Source: DATFRY01 sp035489015
GTDB taxonomy: Bacteria; Myxococcota_A; Polyangia; Haliangiales; Haliangiaceae
Assembly: GCA_035489015.1 (NCBI GenBank)
Contig: DATHKR010000235.1
Span: 51,915-115,914, forward strand
Direction of reading: 5' to 3'
Length of the DNA: 64,000 bases
The translations under genes and the position numbers were made by a program. The notes under the pieces were generated by a model. The model did no database searches, was not told the DNA's origin, and was given only the letters and a program-made list of their open reading frames with translations. Shown in pieces: positions 28,134 through 34,941 of this stretch. Positions within the stretch are counted from its first letter, which is position 1, and each line of letters begins with the position of its first letter.

Positions 28134-28849
28134 TCCGGCGCCGCCTGGCCATGGCGGTGGCGATCGCGCTGGTCGCCCTGGTCGCGGCGCCACGGCACGC
28201 GGCCGCCGCCCCGCGCAAGGGGCCGCGCCACCGCGCCAACATGCCGCCCGGATGGATCTGGCCGGCGTCGCGGGCGATGCGCGCCGACGGCAAGCGCTGC
28301 CGGAAGGAGCTGACCGCGATGGGCGTGGTGTGGAAGCGCGCCCCGCGCCAGCGCAAGATCGCCGCCCCGATCTACGTGCCGGGGATGGTGCTCGGCGGGG
28401 TGAAGCTGACGCCGACCTTCCGCAAGGGCCCGTTCGTGATGGACTGCCACCTGGCGCTGTCGCTGGCCCGGGCGGGCGAGGTGATGACCCAGATCGGGGT
28501 CCGCGAGCTGCGCTTCTCGACGATCCACGAGTACCGGCAGATCCGGCTGCGCGGGGCCAAGCGCCACCCGCTCAGCCGGCACGCGCTCGGCCTGGCGATC
28601 GACGTGTTCGAGGTGGTGCTGGAGGACGGGCAGAAGGCGGTGGTCGAGAAGGACTACCGCAAGAAGGAGCCGACCCTCCTCGCGCTGGAGCGCGGGATCG
28701 CGGCGTCGCTCGACTTCCGCACCCCGCTGACGCCGGGCAACGATCCACGCTCGCACTACAATCACTTCCACCTCGAGGCGCGGGTGGACTACGAGGAGCA
28801 GCCGATCCGGACGGCGATGACGACGACGCGGGCGGGCCGCCGCCGATGA
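28130..28849 (+). CDS. Extensin-like / M15-type peptidase-fold protein
   Basis: 239 residues. Signal peptide from a GTG start (VIRRRLAMAVAIALVALVAAP). The mature part matches the extensin-like C-terminal/LAS metallopeptidase pattern: FVMDCHLALSLARAG, then SRHALGLAIDVFEV with two zinc-ligand candidates (His and Asp) and HYNHFHLEAR with the last His ligand. LAS enzymes cleave D-amino-acid bonds in peptidoglycan or crosslinks; a cell-wall role is likely. The GTG overlaps the stop of the Cys-rich gene by four bases and the stop overlaps the next start, so the three genes are coupled. An internal ATG at 28151 is an alternative start. Confidence 0.75.
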   Translation: MIRRRLAMAVAIALVALVAAPRHAAAAPRKGPRHRANMPPGWIWPASRAMRADGKRCRKELTAMGVVWKRAPRQRKIAAPIYVPGMVLGGVKLTPTFRKGPFVMDCHLALSLARAGEVMTQIGVRELRFSTIHEYRQIRLRGAKRHPLSRHALGLAIDVFEVVLEDGQKAVVEKDYRKKEPTLLALERGIAASLDFRTPLTPGNDPRSHYNHFHLEARVDYEEQPIRTAMTTTRAGRRR

Positions 28850-29208
28850 GCCGCAAAAGGGGTGGCTGGACCGGCGCGGCCGTGGTCGCCGCCGCGTTGG
28901 CGCTGATCGCCTGTCCGGCGCAGCAGGGCGGCCCTCCACCGGCGGAGCCGGCCGGCGCCGATCCGTCGCCGGCGTGGGCGTCGGGCGGGCCGGCCGCGTC
29001 TCCGGCGGTGGCGCTGGCGCCGGTCGAGGCCGGCTTCACCAACTGCTGCGGGACCGAGCGCTACCGGATCGAGATCGAGTGCGGCGAGATGCTGAAGCGC
29101 TGCTACGAGAACCAGGGCGGGACCTGGCGCCAGACCTACGGCCGGCACTGCAAGGAGAACCTGGGCGAGGCGTGCTACCTGGAGGACTGCGACGCCAAGT
29201 GCCAGTAG
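28846..29208 (+). CDS. Small Cys-rich lipoprotein
   Basis: 120 residues. Lipobox LALIAC (Cys23), a Pro/Ala-rich spacer, then a compact C-terminal domain with eight Cys (NCCGTERYRIEIECGEMLKR; CYENQGG; HCKENLGEACYLEDCDAKC). The Cys spacing suggests a small disulphide-bonded fold; I do not recognise the family. The ATG overlaps the previous stop (ATGA), so it is co-translated with the extensin-like and Cys-rich repeat proteins. Together the three products look like an exported, oxidised-protein set. Confidence 0.7.
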   Translation: MSRKRGGWTGAAVVAAALALIACPAQQGGPPPAEPAGADPSPAWASGGPAASPAVALAPVEAGFTNCCGTERYRIEIECGEMLKRCYENQGGTWRQTYGRHCKENLGEACYLEDCDAKCQ

Positions 29209-29223
29209 GGGGCGTCGCGGCGG

Positions 29224-30078
29224 CTACCCGGGCGCGACCGCGCGCTCGCGCCGCCGGGTCAAGATCCACGCGATGATGATCGAGAGGTTGTAGAGGACCA
29301 GTAGCGGCAGGGCCATGAGGATCTGCGACAGCACGTCCGGGCCCGGGGTCAGGACGGCGGCCACCACGAAGGCGAGCACGATCGCCCACCGGTTGAAGCG
29401 CCACAGGCTGCGGTGAGTGACGACGCCGATCGAGGCCAGGAAGAAGATCGCGACCGGCAGCTCGAAGACCAGCCCGAAGGCGAGGAGCAGCCGGGTGGTC
29501 AGCGACAGGAACGGGTCGATGAACAGGGCCGGCTTGAGCGCCATCGGCGCGCCGGCGTGGGCGCCCAGGCCGAGCGCGCTCGTCATCGAGTCCAGGTTCT
29601 GGTTGGCGTAACCGAGGAAGAAGTTGAAGGCGACCGGCAGGACGACGAAGTAGCAGAACAGCGCGCCGCTGAGGAAGCAGACCGCGGTGGCGGCGGCGAA
29701 GGGGAGGGCGAGGCGGGCCTTGGTCGGGGCGCGGCTGCGGGTGACCGCGACCCACAGCTGATAGAACAGGATTGGCGCGGCGGCGATGAGGCCGACCCAG
29801 AAGGCCAGGCTCATGTACGTCCAGAACGGCTCGGCCAGCGAACGGAAGTGGAGGGTGGGCGCGCCGAGCTGGGCGCGGTGCCGGTTCCACGCCTCGACCA
29901 GGGGTCCGGCCATGAGCACGGCCAGCTCCTGCGCGAACAGGAAGGCGACGATCCAGGTCGCGGCGAGGACCAGGATGGCCGCGCGCAGCCTGCGGCGCAC
30001 CAGGTGGAACAGGGCGAAGAGAGGAGAGTCGAGCAGGTCTGATCGATAGCACGCGCGCGACCCGATGCCCAAGGCCAC
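29224..30078 (-). CDS. tatC: Twin-arginine translocase subunit TatC
   Basis: 284 residues, six predicted membrane helices. It has the TatC signature segments: an N-terminal HLVRRRLRAAIL block, SLAEPFWTYMSLAFWVGLI, FYQLWVAVT, a 'CYFVVLPVAFNFFLG' helix, and 'LLLAFGLVFELPVAIFFLASIGV' with the conserved FELP. TatC is the receptor for twin-arginine signal peptides in the inner membrane. No tatA or tatB is next to it. Proteins carrying Tat signals, such as the TldD-family peptidase at 16476-18062, would depend on this pathway. The N-terminus before the first helix is longer than usual, so a later start is possible. Confidence 0.9.
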   Translation of the reverse strand: MALGIGSRACYRSDLLDSPLFALFHLVRRRLRAAILVLAATWIVAFLFAQELAVLMAGPLVEAWNRHRAQLGAPTLHFRSLAEPFWTYMSLAFWVGLIAAAPILFYQLWVAVTRSRAPTKARLALPFAAATAVCFLSGALFCYFVVLPVAFNFFLGYANQNLDSMTSALGLGAHAGAPMALKPALFIDPFLSLTTRLLLAFGLVFELPVAIFFLASIGVVTHRSLWRFNRWAIVLAFVVAAVLTPGPDVLSQILMALPLLVLYNLSIIIAWILTRRRERAVAPG

Positions 30079-30155
30079 CCGCGACGCCGCCGGCCGGAAC
30101 GCAGGACCTGGCGAGATGGCTCAACACGAGCGGACTCCGGGGTTAGAGTCGATGA

Positions 30156-30746
30156 ATGCGCGCGCGCGCGGCTCTCGCCGCTCTTTGCTTCATCGTCGCG
30201 GCGGTGGGCGGGTGTCGTAAGCACCGGACCGGAGTGCCGACCGCCGACGAGGCCGCGCCGGGAGCCAGCGCGCCGAGCGGCCCGCCGTACCGGGGGCCGC
30301 TGACGGTGGACCGGATGGAGCAGGCCAAGACGCGGGCCGCGCCGCACCAGAAGTGGGACGCGGCGCTCGCCGCGCTGCGCGCGACGGTGGGCGAGCCGAC
30401 CCGGATCGACGGCGACGTGCACGGCTGGTATCTGCTCGACGGGGCGAAGTGTCACTTCCTGGAGGTGACGCGCGACTCGACCGCGAACGAGGTCAGCAGC
30501 AGCCAGCACGGGGCGGTCGACAAGGATGTGGGCAGCTACTTCGCGAAGTGCTCGCCGACGCTCGGCGCGGGCAGCGCGGCCGGCGCGGCGGAGACCGCGA
30601 CCGGGCAGGGCGCGAGCGACGATCAGGGCGATTCGGGCGCGGTCGAGCCCGGCAAGGCCGAGAAGAAGAAGAAGCAGGCCGCGCCGCCGGCGGGCGGCAA
30701 GAAGGCGGCACCGCCGGCGGACGAGAAGACCCAGGGCGGCCGCTGA
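30156..30746 (+). CDS. Lipoprotein with Lys/Ala-rich tail
   Basis: 196 residues. Lipobox AVGGC (Cys20). A compact domain at about 50-130 (KWDAALAALRATVGEPTRID; GWYLLDGAKCHFLEVTRD; CSPTLGAG) is followed by a low-complexity tail rich in Ala, Gly, Lys and Asp (AEKKKKQAAPPAGGKKAAPP). The domain's 'GEPTxxxGxxxxWxxxxGxxC' pattern occurs in other Myxococcota lipoproteins but has no known function. Divergent from tatC across 77 bases. The next gene starts 2 bases after the stop. Confidence 0.7.
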   Translation: MRARAALAALCFIVAAVGGCRKHRTGVPTADEAAPGASAPSGPPYRGPLTVDRMEQAKTRAAPHQKWDAALAALRATVGEPTRIDGDVHGWYLLDGAKCHFLEVTRDSTANEVSSSQHGAVDKDVGSYFAKCSPTLGAGSAAGAAETATGQGASDDQGDSGAVEPGKAEKKKKQAAPPAGGKKAAPPADEKTQGGR

Positions 30747-30748
30747 CC

Positions 30749-31633
30749 TTGCGCGCGCGCCCCGTCTGGCTGTTCGTGGTCGAGCTCGCCGCCGCCCTGC
30801 TCGCCCGGGGGGCCGCGGCCCAGCCGGACTGGCTGCCCGACGAGGCGCGGCGTCCTGCCGTCGCCGCGCCGCCGGTCGATCCCGACGATCCCTGCGCAGA
30901 CCGCCTGCTCGCGGCGCCGCTCGCGCCGCCGGTGCGCGACACCGGGTTCGACCGCGTCCACGGGGCATGCCTGGCCCGCCTGTTCGCGCTGCGCACCGAC
31001 GTCGCCCGCGATCGCGACGCGCGCCGCACCGCGGGCGCCGCCGCGGTCGAGCTGCGGGGCCTGTTCCTCGCCGACCTCGAGCTCACCCTCGGCGCGCGCG
31101 CGGCCGCCGACCAGCTCGACGACCCGGCCAGCACCGACGCGCGAGACGGCTCGTTCGGCCCGATCTACCTCGGCGCCGCGGCCGGCCACGCCACCCGCGC
31201 ATTCGGGCGGCCGCTGCGCCTGGCCTGGGGGCTGTCCCTGGACCTGCCGTGGACCCGGACCGGGATGGCCGGGCCGATCGTCGCGGCCAGCCCGCAGGTG
31301 GCCGCGGCGGTTCGCCTGGCCGACCGCCTGACCGCTCACGGGCGGCTCGGCGCGCTGGTATGGCTGGTCCGCCCGCCCGACGACATCGACACTCGCCGCG
31401 CGCTGGCGCTGTCGTCGGACCTGGTCTGGTCGCCGTGGCGCTACCTCGCGGCCGGGGCCGGGGTCGAGGCGCAGACCGGGTGGCACGGCGCCGGTCTCGA
31501 TCACCTGCTCGCGCGCGGCGGCCTCCGCGTCCCTCTCGGCCGCGCCCGCATCGACCTGGCCGGCGCTGCCCGCCTGGCCGGCCGCGAGCCGGTCGACCTC
31601 GCGCTCGAGGTGACCCTCGCCATCGATCGATGA
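30749..31633 (+). CDS. Exported protein, probable outer-membrane beta protein
   Basis: 294 residues from a TTG start that sits 2 bases after the previous stop and gives a proper signal peptide (LRARPVWLFVVELAAALLARGAAA). The first mature part holds a Cys pair (DDPCADRL and HGACLARL), then beta-strand-like segments with Gly/aromatic edges (LGAAAGHATRAFGRPLRLAW, RYLAAGAGVEAQTGW, ARIDLAGAARLAGREPVDL). This fits a small outer-membrane barrel. No recognised family. The stop codon lies in the first unit of a 14-bp tandem repeat array. Confidence 0.55.
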   Translation: MRARPVWLFVVELAAALLARGAAAQPDWLPDEARRPAVAAPPVDPDDPCADRLLAAPLAPPVRDTGFDRVHGACLARLFALRTDVARDRDARRTAGAAAVELRGLFLADLELTLGARAAADQLDDPASTDARDGSFGPIYLGAAAGHATRAFGRPLRLAWGLSLDLPWTRTGMAGPIVAASPQVAAAVRLADRLTAHGRLGALVWLVRPPDDIDTRRALALSSDLVWSPWRYLAAGAGVEAQTGWHGAGLDHLLARGGLRVPLGRARIDLAGAARLAGREPVDLALEVTLAIDR

Positions 31634-31710
31634 CCCGCGGCCGATGACCCGTGGCGATGACCCGCGGCCGATGACCCGCGGCCGATGACCCGCGGGGCGA
31701 TGACCGCCGC
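31629..31710. repeat. Tandem repeats of about 14 bp at gene ends
   Basis: Unit gatgacccgcggcc at 31629-31642, 31656-31669 and 31670-31683, with variants of 13 bases at 31643-31655 and 15 at 31684-31698 and a partial copy at 31699-31710. The first unit contains the stop codon of the plus-strand gene, and the array ends 2 bases before the stop of the convergent lipoprotein gene. No T-run follows, so it is not a typical terminator. Confidence 0.85.
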
Positions 31711-31712
31711 GA

Positions 31713-32453
31713 TCACGGCGGCGAGTGGAGGATGATCCGCTCGCTGGGGTGGAGCGCGCCCGGGTCGAGCACGTGCGCCGGCACCGGCACCGCGTTCCAC
31801 GGCGCGGCCATCTCGCCGTAGAGCTCTCGCTTGCGCGCCGACGACGTCCCCTCGGCGCGCAGCTCCTCGTAGAGGCCGTGGTCGCGGCTCTTGATCCGGA
31901 ACGACTCCGGCGTGTGGAACTGCAGCTCCCAGGTGAGCCCGTCCGGCGCGATCAGCACCGAGTTGACGCCGGAGTAGTTGTCGCCGCGCGGCCAGTAGTT
32001 CTTCACCTCGCCCACCCGGTGACCGGCCGCCTCCAGCCGGATCAGCACCGCGCGGATCGACTCGGCGTGGTGACCGGGCGGCGAGTCGCCGACCTCGATC
32101 GTGTAGCGCAGCGAATCGCCGATGACGACGTCGCCCGGCTTCCAGACCGGGTGGTCGCGCAGCTCCTCGCGCATCTTGCGCAGGATCGAGTCGCGCTCCT
32201 TGAGCCGGTGCTCGAACCCGGCCAGCCGCCCGCCGATCTCGCCGGCCAGCGTGCCGAGCTCGGCCGACACCGACGGCTCGAGCGCCCGCGCGCGGACCAT
32301 GAGGTCGTCGGCAAGACCACCCAGCTCGACGTCCCGCCCGCCGGCCGCGGCGGCGGGCGCGGTGGCGCTGGCGGCCGGAACCGCATGGTCGCCGCACGCG
32401 CCGCCCGCTGCGACCGTCCACGCGAGCAATACCGGGAGGAGCGCGCGGCCCAT
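31713..32453 (-). CDS. Putative exported lipoprotein with RelA/SpoT-like nucleotidyltransferase fold
   Basis: 246 residues. Signal with a lipobox-like GGAC (Cys20). Residues 80-215 match the RelA/SpoT synthetase pattern as seen in phage and effector versions: RLKERDSILRKM, IGDSLRYTIEV (Asp113, Arg116), VKNYWPRGDNYSGVN (Tyr160, Asn164) and WELQFHTPES (Glu176, Gln178, His180), then DHGLYEELR. The Glu of the E-x-Q motif is catalytic in alarmone synthetases. In known enzymes the domain is cytosolic or injected; an exported lipoprotein form is unexpected. It could act on targets outside the cytoplasm, or be inactive. Assignment is by motif only and no search was run. Confidence 0.6.
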   Translation of the reverse strand: MGRALLPVLLAWTVAAGGACGDHAVPAASATAPAAAAGGRDVELGGLADDLMVRARALEPSVSAELGTLAGEIGGRLAGFEHRLKERDSILRKMREELRDHPVWKPGDVVIGDSLRYTIEVGDSPPGHHAESIRAVLIRLEAAGHRVGEVKNYWPRGDNYSGVNSVLIAPDGLTWELQFHTPESFRIKSRDHGLYEELRAEGTSSARKRELYGEMAAPWNAVPVPAHVLDPGALHPSERIILHSPP

Positions 32454-32580
32454 CGACGAACAGACAGGATAACGCGGGGCGGGGATGCTTCGGCGCCCTC
32501 CAGCGGCGCCGTGACGCCCCGCGTCCAGCGCCGTCGACCGACCGGCACCGTGTCGTCCTGGTAGCGATTTCGAGCGGTAT

Positions 32581-32619
32581 TCACCCCGTATGGGTGACCG
32601 GCCGTGCCAGACTGGCCGG
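32581..32619 (+). promoter_or_regulatory. Two adjacent perfect inverted repeats
   Basis: TCACCC-CGTAT-GGGTGA at 32581-32597 is followed directly by CCGGCC-N10-GGCCGG at 32598-32619. Both have perfect six-base arms and together fill the leader region 22-61 bases before the ATG at 32642. No T-run follows. They could form two stacked hairpins in an mRNA leader or a double operator. Confidence 0.5.
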
Positions 32620-32641
32620 AACTGACGAAGGAGCGCTCGAA

Positions 32642-33025
32642 ATGAAGGGTCTCAAGTTCGCGCTGGTGGTGCTGGGTCTCCTCGGGATCGTCGCGTTGTT
32701 CCTTCCCTACGTCAGTAGTGGCGGCTTCTCGATGAAGATGTGGGATGCGCGCAACGAGGAGGCGCTCAAGGTGTATCTGCCGCTGTTCGGCTTCGGGCTG
32801 GCGGCGCTCATGGGTCTCCTCGCCTCCCGCGCCGGTCTGTCCCGCCTCCACGCGGTCCTCGCCCTCATCGGCTTCGGCCTGGCCATGCTGGTCAAGGAGG
32901 TGCGGATCGGGCTCAAGGGCGAGGGCGGCCTGGAGACCGCGATCGGCGGCAAGCTCCTCTTCCTGGCCGCGGCCATCGGCCTGGCCGTGTCGTTGATCGC
33001 GCTCGTCAAGCCCGAGAGGTCCTGA
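32642..33025 (+). CDS. Small membrane protein, about four helices
   Basis: 127 residues: KFALVVLGLLGIVALFLPYV, YLPLFGFGLAALMGLLA, LHAVLALIGFGLAMLV and LFLAAAIGLAVSLIALV are likely membrane helices. No known motif. GGAG lies ten bases ahead of the ATG. The gene begins after two inverted repeats and is followed nine bases later by the caspase-like gene, with which it probably shares a transcript. Function unknown; possible membrane partner of that protein. Confidence 0.65.
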   Translation: MKGLKFALVVLGLLGIVALFLPYVSSGGFSMKMWDARNEEALKVYLPLFGFGLAALMGLLASRAGLSRLHAVLALIGFGLAMLVKEVRIGLKGEGGLETAIGGKLLFLAAAIGLAVSLIALVKPERS

Positions 33026-33034
33026 GTCGGACAG

Positions 33035-33769
33035 GTGGACGGGGCGCGGGCCGTGGGGTTGTATCCTCCAGCTGCCTTGCACCCCGCCGCCCCCGATCGG
33101 CGCCGCCTCGCCCTGGTGGTGACGCCGCTCCTGGCCGCCCTGGCGCTCGCCGCCGTGGTGGCGGGAGGCGATCGACCCCTGGCTCGCCGCGGCGCGCACG
33201 AGTCCGGCCGCACCCGCGCGGCGGTGGCGCTGCGCGACCACGTCATCCCGTTCCAGAAGTGGGGGACCAAGCTCTTCACCCTCCCGCACCTGGAGGAGGG
33301 CTACGAGCGCGTCTTCTATCTGACCCAGGACGGCCCCGGCGACAAGCGGGCCGAGCTGGTCGCCGCGCTCGAGCACGCGCTGGCCGAGTACGACGACGTC
33401 GACCTGTTCCTGCTCGCCCACGGCAACCGCTTCGTCGAGTGGGTCGAGGCGATCGATCCCGCCCTGCGCAGGAAGCTCCGGCTCATCTACAACACCGGCT
33501 GCGGCGGGGCCTGGCAGGCCGAGGAGTGGCTGGCCACCGGCGCCGACGTCTATGTCGGCCACTGGGCCACCCAGAGCATGTCGCCGCTGTTCTACCTGTT
33601 CTTCCTGCGCCGCTGGGTGCGCGGCTGGCCGCTGGTCGAGGCGGTCGAGATGTCCAACCGGGCCGCGTCGCAGCGGCTGGGCTGGTTCGGGATGGCGGGC
33701 GGCCTGTACGACGCCAGCGCGACCATCTTCGGGCGCACCGACGTGTGGCTGGGAGGCGGCGCGCCATGA
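33035..33769 (+). CDS. Membrane-anchored protein with clan-CD (caspase/CHAT-like) His-Cys pattern
   Basis: 244 residues from a GTG start. One N-terminal membrane segment (LALVVTPLLAALALAAVVAGG). The soluble part has strand-His-Gly (LFLLAHGN, His129-Gly130), then 26 residues later a strand ending in Cys (LRLIYNTGCGG, Cys156), and after that GADVYVGHW and a helix 'LVEAVEMSNRAASQR'. This order is what clan-CD cysteine peptidases (caspase-like, CHAT, clostripain) show. No family assignment is certain; a similar but non-peptidase alpha/beta fold is possible. Four-base overlap (ATGA) with the next gene points to co-translation. Confidence 0.5.
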   Translation: MDGARAVGLYPPAALHPAAPDRRRLALVVTPLLAALALAAVVAGGDRPLARRGAHESGRTRAAVALRDHVIPFQKWGTKLFTLPHLEEGYERVFYLTQDGPGDKRAELVAALEHALAEYDDVDLFLLAHGNRFVEWVEAIDPALRRKLRLIYNTGCGGAWQAEEWLATGADVYVGHWATQSMSPLFYLFFLRRWVRGWPLVEAVEMSNRAASQRLGWFGMAGGLYDASATIFGRTDVWLGGGAP

Positions 33770-34128
33770 GCGAGCCGCGCGGCCCGCTCGCCCGCCTGGC
33801 CGGCTGGCTGTGGGCCGAAAATCTGGCCCTGGCGCTGGCGGCGATCGCGGCCGGCGCCGGCGAGCTGCTCCTGGTCCGCGCGCTCTACCTGGCCGGATTC
33901 GGCGGCCAGCGCCGCATCGCCGAGTCCACCGATCTGCCGCTGGCTCACGCGGTCCTGTGGCTGGCCGGGCTGGCCTGCGCCGGGCTGGCCGGCGCCGCCG
34001 CCTACCGGCTGGTGCGCCGGGGTCGCTGGTGGGTCGCGGCGATCCTGGTCCCACTGATCTGCTTTCCGCTGCTGGTGCTCGGGCTGGGCAGCCTCTACGG
34101 CTCGCTCATCGCCGGCGCGGTTCTCTGA
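33766..34128 (+). CDS. Small membrane protein
   Basis: 120 residues with about three membrane helices (LALALAAIAAGAGELLLVRALYL, AVLWLAGLACAGLAGAAAYRL, WVAAILVPLICFPLLVLGLG). The N-terminus is short and polar (MSEPRGPLARLAGW). The ATG overlaps the stop of the caspase-like gene. No known family recognised. With the membrane protein at 32642 it encloses the caspase-like gene in a three-gene operon. Confidence 0.65.
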   Translation: MSEPRGPLARLAGWLWAENLALALAAIAAGAGELLLVRALYLAGFGGQRRIAESTDLPLAHAVLWLAGLACAGLAGAAAYRLVRRGRWWVAAILVPLICFPLLVLGLGSLYGSLIAGAVL

Positions 34129-34184
34129 GGGGCCTCCTGGCCCGCGGTCGGGGGCCCGAGTGGCGCGTCAGCCGGCTCTGGTAC

Positions 34185-34194
34185 ATCTATAGAT
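34185..34194 (+). promoter_or_regulatory. Candidate -10 within an A+T palindrome
   Basis: ATCTATAGAT is a perfect ten-base palindrome containing TATAGAT, two bases upstream of the ATG at 34197. No fitting -35. If used as a -10, the message would start at or inside the start codon, i.e. leaderless. Weak evidence. Confidence 0.3.
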
Positions 34195-34196
34195 CC

Positions 34197-34910
34197 ATGG
34201 CGCCCGCCTGGCTCTCCCACCTCATGGACCGGCTTCGCGCGGCGCGCGCCGACGCCGCCTCCGAGGAGGAGCGGCGGATCCTGGGCGTGCTCCTCCGGCG
34301 CGGCTCGTTCGGCGACGAGGCCAGCTTCCTCGCCGCGCTGACCGGGGAGCTGGCCGCGGTCGAGTCCGCCGCCGAGTCAATCGACGAGCGGACCGTCGAG
34401 CTCATCGCCGCCCAGCTGCGCGGCCACCACGGCGAGGAGCTGGACCGGATCGGCCCGCACGTGCGCGAGCACCTCGACCTGTGGTCGCTCCTGGTCCGGC
34501 GCAGCGGCAGCCAGCTCGCGCGCGCCTGCCGGGCGGACCTGCGGCTCCTGGCCGGCGACCGCGATGGCGCGCTGGACGATTTCCTCGAGGCGGTGGAGGG
34601 AGATCCCAGCCTGGTCGCCTTCCAGAGCGAGCTCGACGAGCTGGCCCGCGAGCGCGGCGGCGAGGCCTGGCTGCGCTACCGGCTGGCGTCTCTGCGCGCA
34701 GCGCTGGCCGGCCTCGGCTCCCAGGACGGCGACGGCGAGGGTGATGCCGACGACGATCACGTTCGCGAGCTCTACTGCGAGCTGCTCGAGGAGTTCCGGG
34801 CCGAGCCGGGTGCCCAGCGCCGCATCCGCGAGGTCGGCGCGCTCATCGATCAGGCGGTCGATCGCGGCGATCTCCCGCGCGCGATCGTGCGCCGCGCCCC
34901 GCGCGGCTGA
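34197..34910 (+). CDS. Helical TPR-like protein of unknown function
   Basis: 237 residues, soluble, almost wholly helical by composition (Ala, Leu, Arg, Glu). Segments such as ARACRADLRLLAGDRDGALD and FLEAVEGDPSLVAFQSELDE look like degenerate TPR units, and the end (FRAEPGAQRRIREVGALIDQ) is helical too. No signal peptide or enzyme motif. It lies between the membrane operon and the convergent hybrid histidine kinase; the two stops are 31 bases apart. Function unknown. Confidence 0.65.
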   Translation: MAPAWLSHLMDRLRAARADAASEEERRILGVLLRRGSFGDEASFLAALTGELAAVESAAESIDERTVELIAAQLRGHHGEELDRIGPHVREHLDLWSLLVRRSGSQLARACRADLRLLAGDRDGALDDFLEAVEGDPSLVAFQSELDELARERGGEAWLRYRLASLRAALAGLGSQDGDGEGDADDDHVRELYCELLEEFRAEPGAQRRIREVGALIDQAVDRGDLPRAIVRRAPRG

Positions 34911-34941
34911 GCCAGCCGCCGCGGTCGCGCTTCGCCTTCGC

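Noticed and set aside
31629..31710. Tandem repeats as a CRISPR array
   Set aside because: The units are directly adjacent, only about 14 bases long, with no spacers and no cas gene.
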